In this document: piece after piece, positions 1 through 4,745 of the stretch
Position numbering within the stretch: the stretch's first letter is position 1
Layout of the letters: each line of letters begins with the position of its first letter
DNA from: Flavobacteriaceae bacterium
Lineage (GTDB): Bacteria > Bacteroidota > Bacteroidia > Flavobacteriales > Flavobacteriaceae
Length of the DNA: 7,152 nt
Reading direction: 5' to 3'
NCBI GenBank assembly: GCA_002693605.1
Contig: NZQO01000134.1
Location: 1-7,152, forward strand
The notes under the pieces: model-generated
What the model saw: the letters and a program-made list of their open reading frames with translations, nothing else
What the model was told of the DNA's origin: nothing
The model's database searches: none
Translations under genes and position numbers: made by a program

Positions 1-408
1 CTGGGAGACCGCCAGCCAGCGGTTCTGTTTCGGATCGTCAAAATGAACCAGCCGGACTTTCTCGTGCTGTTTGATGCCGCGCTCATTATCAAACTGAACC
101 GGCACGCCACCCCGGATCAGGTCATACAGTTCCCGGTTGGAGGCAATCGGCGACATGGCCGCACGCCGGCTCATCACCCGCTCAATGGCTTCGTCGATCT
201 TGCTTTCAGGGATGTCGGGATTCAATTCGAGGCAGGCGGTTTTTAACTCGACCGGGAAAATCACATCCCGCTTGTCGGCACGGTGAGAGCCATCGTTCAG
301 TTCTTCCGGCTTTGCGGTATAGCAATCCAACACATTGAAACCGTGAATGTGCTGAAGGCGCTGCAACAGCGCCTGCTCGATATTGTCTTCCGAAATAAAA
401 CTAGCCAT
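1..408 (-). CDS. hsdR: HsdR, type I restriction endonuclease subunit (N-terminal 136 residues, runs off window)
   Basis: Restriction and translocation subunit of a type I restriction-modification complex, which cleaves DNA lacking the methylation set by HsdM/HsdS. Translating back from ATG 408-406 gives an open frame to base 1, starting MASFISEDNIEQALLQRL and containing a block HRADKRDVIFPVELKTACLE near residues 45-64. It then has DIPESKIDEAIERV and NRELYDLIRGGVPVQF, followed by HEKVRLVHFDDP. This is the usual N-terminal start of HsdR proteins, including the start of the nuclease domain; the catalytic and helicase motifs lie beyond the window. No earlier in-frame start exists after an upstream TGA. 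The ribosome binding site is weak (GGAG or GGCAGG just upstream). The start overlaps the end of the abiEii remnant. It is separated from hsdS by the abiEi and deaminase genes, so it may depend on read-through or on the promoter suggested near 584-610. Identity is by family resemblance. Confidence 0.85.
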   Translation of the reverse strand, partial: MASFISEDNIEQALLQRLQHIHGFNVLDCYTAKPEELNDGSHRADKRDVIFPVELKTACLELNPDIPESKIDEAIERVMSRRAAMSPIASNRELYDLIRGGVPVQFDNERGIKQHEKVRLVHFDDPKQNRWLAVSQ

Positions 409-563
409 CGGCCTGCCGACTCCATGGACTGGGTGGGCGCCATCAAAGGACTGAGAAACTCAACCACCGCCTCTACAACGTCTGAAAAGGCCTCCGGCCC
501 ATGATCCTGGCCAAGGCGTTTACGGAAAGCCTGCCACTGTCGCTGCTTGCTTTCCACAAACAT
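405..563 (-). pseudogene. abiEii: Remnant of AbiEii-type nucleotidyltransferase toxin (C-terminal about 53 residues)
   Basis: A short frame from ATG 563 reads MFVESKQRQWQAFRKRLG, then AFSDVVEAVVEFLSPLM, and reaches GRW where it overlaps the hsdR start. From memory of the family, AbiEii/AbiGii nucleotidyltransferases end with a KQ-x-QW-x-AF-x-R-K segment, then a valine/phenylalanine-rich helix ending F-L-x-P, so this looks like the last sixth of such a toxin. The catalytic nucleotidyltransferase motifs are absent. In frame, the sequence is open back only to a TAA at 587-585, where AT-rich DNA begins. Beyond 405 the frame continues to 297 but only as an out-of-frame overlap with hsdR. AbiEii normally follows abiEi directly, and abiEi lies intact at 2808-3434, so the intervening deaminase block has probably replaced the rest of the gene. 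It could instead be a small real ORF. Product is almost certainly not an active toxin. Confidence 0.6.
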
Positions 564-583
564 GATGATGTTGAAAGACCAAC

Positions 584-610
584 ATTATAAGCGATGAGAA
601 CTACTCGCAA
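584..610 (-). promoter_or_regulatory. Possible promoter reading toward hsdR
   Basis: On the minus strand a perfect TATAAT lies at 589-584. TTGCGA lies at 610-605 with a 15-base spacer, shorter than the preferred 17. It sits just after the deaminase stop and at the junction with the abiEii remnant, about 175 bases before the hsdR ATG. It could give hsdR its own transcription after the operon was interrupted. The match is short and the spacer poor, so this is tentative. Confidence 0.3.
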
Positions 611-616
611 GCCAGT

Positions 617-2296
617 TTAACTTTCCTTTAACTCAAGTCCATTCTCATTCAAATGCTTATTGATTCTCATCTCAAGATCTCTATACGCCTCGAGGTATGC
701 ATAGTTCTTTTCAGATTCGTGCTTCGAAAATCCAGTATAATTGCCCGAACTATCTTTTCTAGCTCCGGTTGCCCTAAATACATCGGCATAGCGAAGCGGG
801 GAAACACCTGTGAAGTGTAAAAAAGGCACTTTCTCTGAGCTATCATCACGAGAAATCGAATCTCTATGTAGATCTAATGCCAAGCTTTTATCATATGGTT
901 CGATAAATACAACTCGTGCGATTCCAGCAGCCACAATATGCCTTGCGCAGTTATGGCAGGGGAAAGTAGTTGTATACAGCGTAGCACCTTCCGTCGAGCC
1001 CCCTCCTCTGCGCCCTAAACTTACTATTGCTTCCATCTCAGCATGAACAGCTCGAGAGAACTCGATTAAATCTTTGATCCTTGCATCCTTGAAAATTCTT
1101 TTAGAAATATCTCGCGACTCTTTTATTCCAGCGTCCTTGAGTATTTGCTCCACATCTTCTCTAATCTTATTCTTCTCGTTGTCATTTCTACAGAATCCAC
1201 CATCCGTATAACAACGATGATCAACACTAGAGCTGGCAATATATAGACCACCCCGGAACTTTGGAACGTCATTGCATCCAGTCGATATTATATTCCCGTC
1301 CTTATCTGAAATACTTGCACCAACTTGTCTAGACAAACAAGCAGACCCCAAGCCCGCTGTGTACGCAACGTACATTCCATATTCATCGGTGGATGGCGTA
1401 TGAACGCCGTTACCATGAACCAGATTAAAGAATCTTTGAACTTGACCATCTACATCTGCCTTCGAAGCATTAGATACTGAGATATAGTAGTCACAAAGGT
1501 TCAAAGTTTTATCGAGTTGTTGTTCGTGGTCTTCACTTTGCTTTCGATCATCTCGTTCTAATTCGACAGCATGATTAGTACTGTCTTCACGTTTTTCTAA
1601 GGGAACTCTAATCCTTGACGCAAGGTTATCAACCCGCTCTTCGCGACTCTGAATAGCACCAATAAAATAAAACAACTCTCCATAAACTGCCTTAAGCACG
1701 TCAACTTCTGCAGGGTTCTTCAGAGAATCGATAATATACACAGTTTTTTCAGGTACATAATCTTTGGACGTACTATAAGTTGAGAGATCTAAATCCTCTG
1801 GAAGCTTTTTTTCCTTTTTCAATTCATTGAACGAGGGCTCGGCCTTAGACATTCTATCTAGCGCGATTTTTCTAATGACGAGTTGTGCAATAACTCCCTG
1901 CTCGAACTTTCCTCTTAAAAAATTTCCAGCAGCTTGAAGATTCTTAATTCTTTGATATTCATTATCTTTTTCGTAAATAGGCGAACCTGGTTTCGCACCA
2001 ACACTAGCTAAGAATTCGGATTTCACACTTTCTGGAACCAGGTCACTGATTGTCTCGTGGACCAAGTGGCTCATCTTGTATGTAACTACTGAATACCCTA
2101 GCCCGGAAAAATACGAATGAACTGCGGATTTTATTTCAACTGTGGAAGTACCGAGGGGAAATGCAAGACCGACGACAAGCTCTTTTGATTTAAATTTTTC
2201 AATTCTTTCGAGAAACTGGGAACCTAAATCATCGTTCGCACTAGCCGTATTTTCCTGAGCCTTCGAATTGTTCTTTTTAACTGCATTTACCGACAT
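617..2296 (-). CDS. Anti-phage dCTP/dCMP deaminase (AvcD-like, 559 aa)
   Basis: Predicted two-domain defence enzyme that deaminates deoxycytidine nucleotides and so starves phage DNA synthesis; it is expected to be cytosolic. Residues about 38-80 (ELVVGLAFPLGTS, then a helix and GLGYSVVTYKMS) match the P-loop-like start of this family, though the usual Walker A lysine is absent. About 180-275 holds more of the kinase-fold region (TVYIIDSLKNPAEV; LNLCDYYISVSN). The deaminase domain covers about 300-515: SRQVGASISDKDGN, the zinc/proton-shuttle motif H418-A419-E420, and P446-C447-H448-N449-C450. An insertion between these holds C341, C362 and C369. The length agrees with AvcD-type proteins (about 500-560 aa). 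The ATG follows a GGTAGG ribosome binding site overlapping the stop of the 60-codon ORF. Codon use is AT-rich, unlike the flanking hsd genes, which suggests transfer. It is related to dCMP deaminases such as ComEB but much longer. The choice of dCTP, dCMP or both as substrate cannot be read from sequence. Confidence 0.9.
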   Translation of the reverse strand: MSVNAVKKNNSKAQENTASANDDLGSQFLERIEKFKSKELVVGLAFPLGTSTVEIKSAVHSYFSGLGYSVVTYKMSHLVHETISDLVPESVKSEFLASVGAKPGSPIYEKDNEYQRIKNLQAAGNFLRGKFEQGVIAQLVIRKIALDRMSKAEPSFNELKKEKKLPEDLDLSTYSTSKDYVPEKTVYIIDSLKNPAEVDVLKAVYGELFYFIGAIQSREERVDNLASRIRVPLEKREDSTNHAVELERDDRKQSEDHEQQLDKTLNLCDYYISVSNASKADVDGQVQRFFNLVHGNGVHTPSTDEYGMYVAYTAGLGSACLSRQVGASISDKDGNIISTGCNDVPKFRGGLYIASSSVDHRCYTDGGFCRNDNEKNKIREDVEQILKDAGIKESRDISKRIFKDARIKDLIEFSRAVHAEMEAIVSLGRRGGGSTEGATLYTTTFPCHNCARHIVAAGIARVVFIEPYDKSLALDLHRDSISRDDSSEKVPFLHFTGVSPLRYADVFRATGARKDSSGNYTGFSKHESEKNYAYLEAYRDLEMRINKHLNENGLELKES

Positions 2297-2300
2297 AGAC

Positions 2301-2483
2301 CTACCAAGTGTATTTTTCTGAACTGGAATTCATACACTTTATACGCCTTTTATCTTCATCTGTGAAGAATCTGACAAACGTGCCTTTATCACTCTTGGGC
2401 TTTCTAAACCCTGACAATGAAACATCAGCAAAAACAGGAAGCTCAAGTTGCGAATTTTGGGTATAGTTTTTTTGCTTACTCAT
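2301..2483 (-). CDS. Small ORF upstream of deaminase (60 aa, unknown; possible antitoxin or leader)
   Basis: I do not recognise this protein. It begins MSKQKNYTQNSQLELPVFAD and continues with the basic, aromatic stretch SGFRKPKSDKGTFVRFFTDEDKRRIKC, ending SSEKYTW; there is no signal peptide or membrane segment. Translation is well supported: GGGAGGAG lies at 2494-2487, three bases before the ATG. Its TAG (2303-2301) is part of the next gene's ribosome binding site, four bases before the deaminase ATG, so the two genes are probably translationally coupled. In avcI-avcD systems the deaminase is held in check by an adjacent upstream RNA (AvcI) that can contain small ORFs not needed for activity. 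This ORF occupies the same place, so it may encode a protein inhibitor or simply mark a regulatory RNA. Composition is AT-rich like the deaminase. Confidence 0.6.
   Translation of the reverse strand: MSKQKNYTQNSQLELPVFADVSLSGFRKPKSDKGTFVRFFTDEDKRRIKCMNSSSEKYTW
2306..2339 (-). promoter_or_regulatory. Inverted repeat abutting the deaminase ribosome binding site
   Basis: AAGTGTAT (2306-2313) and ATACACTT (2332-2339) form a perfect 8-bp stem with an 18-base loop. In the mRNA the 3' arm is immediately followed by GGTAGGTCTATG, the ribosome binding site and start of the deaminase. The 5' arm lies in the last codons of the small ORF. Ribosomes finishing the small ORF would melt it. This fits translational coupling or attenuation, though it could also be a structural part of a regulatory RNA. 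Confidence 0.5.
2397..2411 (-). other. Short hairpin inside the small ORF
   Basis: As RNA, GGGUUU-AGA-AAGCCC forms a 6-bp stem (one G-U pair) with a 3-base loop. With the hairpin at 2306-2339 and that at 2505-2523, it gives three local stems in the leader transcript, compatible with but not proof of a structured antitoxin RNA. Confidence 0.3.
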
Positions 2484-2486
2484 CGA

Positions 2487-2494
2487 CTCCTCCC
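2487..2494 (-). promoter_or_regulatory. Strong ribosome binding site of the 60-codon ORF
   Basis: GGGAGGAG on the minus strand, ending three bases before ATG 2483. It is the best Shine-Dalgarno match in this block and is the main reason to treat the small ORF as translated. Confidence 0.65.
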
Positions 2495-2504
2495 AATTCT
2501 TAAG

Positions 2505-2523
2505 CTGAGCTGTAGTTGCTCAG
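2505..2523 (-). other. Hairpin upstream of the small ORF
   Basis: CTGAGC (2505-2510) and GCTCAG (2518-2523) form a perfect 6-bp stem with a 7-base loop, about ten bases upstream of the GGGAGGAG ribosome binding site. No T-run follows, so it is not a terminator. It may stabilise the 5' end of the leader transcript. Confidence 0.35.
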
Positions 2524-2589
2524 TGCTGAATCTGCGCGCTCGAATACTACCACACCCAGCCATTCAGGGCGGCAGGGAATTTACCTGAA

Positions 2590-2618
2590 ATTTTAATCAA
2601 ATAAATCAGAACGTTAAA
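2590..2618 (-). promoter_or_regulatory. Candidate sigma70 promoter for the small ORF and deaminase
   Basis: On the minus strand TTTAAC (2618-2613) and TAAAAT (2595-2590) are separated by 17 bases in an AT-rich patch. Transcription would start near 2583, giving a leader of about 100 bases before the small ORF and about 290 before the deaminase. It is the best promoter-like pair in the noncoding stretch, but matches are partial. Confidence 0.4.
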
Positions 2619-2657
2619 ACGATTTTAGACGTCATCTATACAAAATGGCGCCTGCTA

Positions 2658-2669
2658 AAGGAGCTCCTT
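2658..2669. promoter_or_regulatory. 12-bp perfect palindrome
   Basis: AAGGAGCTCCTT is self-complementary over 12 bases and lies about 40 bases upstream of the candidate promoter. It could be a regulator binding site; only one copy was noticed. Confidence 0.25.
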
Positions 2670-2807
2670 CACACCCATAGCTCTAATCAGTGTAGACAAT
2701 CGAGCACAAAACATTGTGAGAGATCGACCACCGAGTTTGTGAGCTTTATCCTACACACAGCGGTCCTGTCGTACTCCCATCCATTTCGTGGTCTCTTTAC
2801 TGTACGC

Positions 2808-3434
2808 CTAAGTCCTCACGTGAGATTCCAAGTAGGGCATCATTACGTTACTCATTCTGCAGTCCAAAGCATGCTCAATCAGTTTACCCGGCAGGAAAGT
2901 TTTACGGGTGCAATAAAGCTCCAGTGCCTCCAGCACCACATCCATGCCAATGCGGTTGCGGAATTTGAAGCAGTCCGCCAGGGTTTTCTCCGGGCTGTAG
3001 ACATTCAGGGTGATTCCATCCACATCCACCTGTTCAATGCCTTCGCTAAAGGCCCGCCCGGAGAACCGGTATCCTGCCACCGGCGGATAGTCCAGTACCG
3101 GCAGGCGGGCATCCCGCTCCACCGCCAGGTGCACCTGGTGGGGAATCTGTGTGGTTATGCCGTGCCAGTCCAGCGCGGAAATCAGGCAAAGCACCGCACT
3201 AGGGAACCGAGTAGCAGCGGCCACCAGATCCGGGTTTTCGATGGGCGGCAGATCCGCCAGCCGGTAAAGACCACGGCTAACCGACTCAATCAGCCCGTCA
3301 TCCCGAAGCTGATAGAATTGATACCGGCTATAGCCCCTGGCCAGCGCTTCGCTCAGGCGAAGCTGGCCGCCGTGCTGGCGGAACAGGGTTTGGAGTTGTG
3401 CCCGGGAGAATCGGGAAGAGCCGGAATCAGACAA
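2808..3434 (-). CDS. abiEi: AbiEi-family type IV antitoxin / transcriptional repressor (208 aa)
   Basis: Antitoxin and autorepressor of the AbiE type IV toxin-antitoxin family, in which AbiEi does not bind the toxin but represses the operon. Residues about 8-60 form the N-terminal winged helix (LFRQHGGQLRLSEAL, LRDDGLIESVSRGLYRL). The rest is the family core: VLCLISALDWHGITTQ, QVHLAVERDARLP, NVYSPEKTLADCFKFRNRIG and a C-terminal NVMMPYLES. It looks complete. The start is TTG at 3434-3432; there is no ATG or GTG nearby, and the frame upstream leads only to the hsdS stop. The start lies inside a large inverted repeat that is probably its own operator. It follows hsdS by 54 bases. Its cognate toxin gene is missing downstream, so it appears to be an orphan. 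Codon use is GC-rich, matching hsdMS rather than the deaminase. Confidence 0.85.
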   Translation of the reverse strand: MSDSGSSRFSRAQLQTLFRQHGGQLRLSEALARGYSRYQFYQLRDDGLIESVSRGLYRLADLPPIENPDLVAAATRFPSAVLCLISALDWHGITTQIPHQVHLAVERDARLPVLDYPPVAGYRFSGRAFSEGIEQVDVDGITLNVYSPEKTLADCFKFRNRIGMDVVLEALELYCTRKTFLPGKLIEHALDCRMSNVMMPYLESHVRT

Positions 3435-3477
3435 ACTGTCACCACTTATTGATATCTGGTGACAGATTGTCTGATTA
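3424..3477. promoter_or_regulatory. Large inverted repeat, probable AbiEi operator
   Basis: Arms AATCAGACAAACTGTCACC (3425-3443) and GGTGACAGATTGTCTGATT (3458-3476) are complementary at 18 of 19 positions, around a 14-base AT-rich centre. Each arm also contains its own small dyad, GACA-N3-TGTC. AbiEi repressors are known to bind inverted repeats upstream of their own gene, and this one overlaps the abiEi start codon and follows the hsdS stop. No T-run follows on the minus strand, so an operator is preferred over a terminator. Confidence 0.7.
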
Positions 3478-3488
3478 GCGTTGAGGGT

Positions 3489-4745
3489 TCAAGCGGCGGC
3501 TTCGTCGGCGTTGTCTGACTCATCACTCTGCATGGAAGGCGGAAACTGGATATCCAGGTTTTCCACGGAGAGTTTGCCGGAGATCAGGCGGGGTAGGAGT
3601 TGAGCTTTGGTTTTCAGCAAATACTCGAACTGCTCCTGCAGTGTGTCGACCTGACGAAATATTGGTCCAACGACATCATTAAACGCTTTTTGAGCAGCTT
3701 CGTCTGGCACAACGATGCGGAGTCCTGCCAAGTGATTTCTATTTAGTGAGGGAACACCCGCCCCAGAGTTAAACGCCTCCAATGGCATATTCTTCAGAGT
3801 GAAATACACGAAAAAGGGACTATTGCCTTTGAAGTTCTGCACATACAGAGTTGTATTCAATGGCCAGCAATTTTCGCGTTTGAAAAGAACCGTTCCCAGC
3901 GAGCCGGATCGACCAGTTGTAATTACCGGCGCTTTGACTTTGTACTCACTATGGAAAGTCTTAACCGACGTAGACGCGAGGACTGGATAGGGGCCATCCA
4001 TAACCTTCGAGTCTGGTAGATCATAGCCCCGCTTTAATTTGCAGAACCCATCAAACTTTACAGCACGCCAACTCGCTGGATACCCCTTCTCAAACTCGGC
4101 CTCCTGCCACCCCGGAAACCGGAACCGCACAAACCACTCGCGGTAGATTTCCTCGGCCATGTTTTCCAGCAGGGTGATGCGGCGTTTGTTGTTTTCGATT
4201 AGGTCGTCATAGGCGGTCAAAACGCCAGCAATTTTCCGCTGAATATCGACGGGCGGACACACCACCTCAAACCGTCTCAATATACCTAGATTGATATGGG
4301 GCACACCGGACTGCAAAGCATGATTGTGTATGTAATCGACAGTACTTGGCACCCGAAAGAAATAATACAGATATCGCGGATCGCACTTTTCCTGATCAAC
4401 AGACATTTTCATCTGGCTTTGTGAAATCAGGAACCGGTCGTAAGGAGTGCCACGCGGCGCGATACCTACCTGCCCTAGCGTCCCTCGCTGAGTAAAAATC
4501 AGATCACCCGGCTTGGCCAGATTTTGCTTTAAGGAGTCAGCCTTACTCTCACTGACGAAAACCAACCTGTCACCACTAAAACTGGCGTCCTTTGGCAAAT
4601 TTACACCTCGGACAACCGGAACTCCTTCCTCAACATAGTCCGCAGAAACCAGATTCGAGCCAAACGGTCCGCCAACAATCGCATTCTTCTTCGACTCCGC
4701 GAGAGTTTCAAGGCGAACAATGGGCCATTTAATTGGTGCGCTCAT
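3489..4745 (-). CDS. hsdS: HsdS, type I restriction-modification specificity subunit (418 aa)
   Basis: DNA-recognition subunit that directs HsdM and HsdR to a bipartite target. The first target recognition domain covers about residues 7-165 (GGPFGSNL, VPVVRGVNL, GDLIFTQRGTLGQVG, QSGVPHINLGILRRFEV). The central conserved helix is about 166-215 (PPVDIQRKIAGVLTAYDDLIENNKRRI, then YREWFVRFRFPGW). The second recognition domain is about 226-345 (LKRGYDLPDS, GAGVPSLNRNHLAGLRI), and the C-terminal helix follows (DTLQEQFEYLLKTKAQLLPRLISGKL, 367-392). The last 20 residues are acidic. Its ATG overlaps the hsdM TGA (ATGA) and a GGAGGGG ribosome binding site lies two bases upstream. Parts of both recognition domains are visibly less GC-rich than the conserved helices, as is common when recognition domains are exchanged. 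The target sequence cannot be predicted by reading. Confidence 0.93.
   Translation of the reverse strand: MSAPIKWPIVRLETLAESKKNAIVGGPFGSNLVSADYVEEGVPVVRGVNLPKDASFSGDRLVFVSESKADSLKQNLAKPGDLIFTQRGTLGQVGIAPRGTPYDRFLISQSQMKMSVDQEKCDPRYLYYFFRVPSTVDYIHNHALQSGVPHINLGILRRFEVVCPPVDIQRKIAGVLTAYDDLIENNKRRITLLENMAEEIYREWFVRFRFPGWQEAEFEKGYPASWRAVKFDGFCKLKRGYDLPDSKVMDGPYPVLASTSVKTFHSEYKVKAPVITTGRSGSLGTVLFKRENCWPLNTTLYVQNFKGNSPFFVYFTLKNMPLEAFNSGAGVPSLNRNHLAGLRIVVPDEAAQKAFNDVVGPIFRQVDTLQEQFEYLLKTKAQLLPRLISGKLSVENLDIQFPPSMQSDESDNADEAAA

Larger units (their letters stand above)
2484..2807 (-). other. Noncoding AT-rich leader between abiEi and the small ORF
   Basis: This 324-base stretch holds no convincing gene on either strand. 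From the abiEi end it contains a CACAA/TTGTG 5-bp inverted repeat (2705-2718), a perfect 12-bp palindrome AAGGAGCTCCTT (2658-2669), a possible promoter (2590-2618), a small hairpin (2505-2523) and the ribosome binding site of the small ORF. No strong terminator for abiEi is seen. It does not resemble the start of abiEii, which would be expected here. Confidence 0.6.

Noticed and set aside
297..404. Extension of the abiEii remnant frame beyond GRW
   Set aside because: It overlaps the well-supported hsdR frame and has serine/cysteine-rich content typical of an out-of-frame reading.
560..2840. Insertion sequence or transposon carrying the deaminase
   Set aside because: No transposase, terminal inverted repeats or convincing direct duplications were found at the two edges by eye.
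2739..3452. Long plus-strand ORF (237 codons)
   Set aside because: It lies opposite abiEi, whose translation clearly matches the AbiEi family; the plus frame looks like an antisense shadow of GC-rich coding sequence.
3424..3477. Rho-independent terminator after hsdS
   Set aside because: The stem is long but has no T-run on the minus-strand side, and its internal dyads and overlap with the abiEi start favour an operator.
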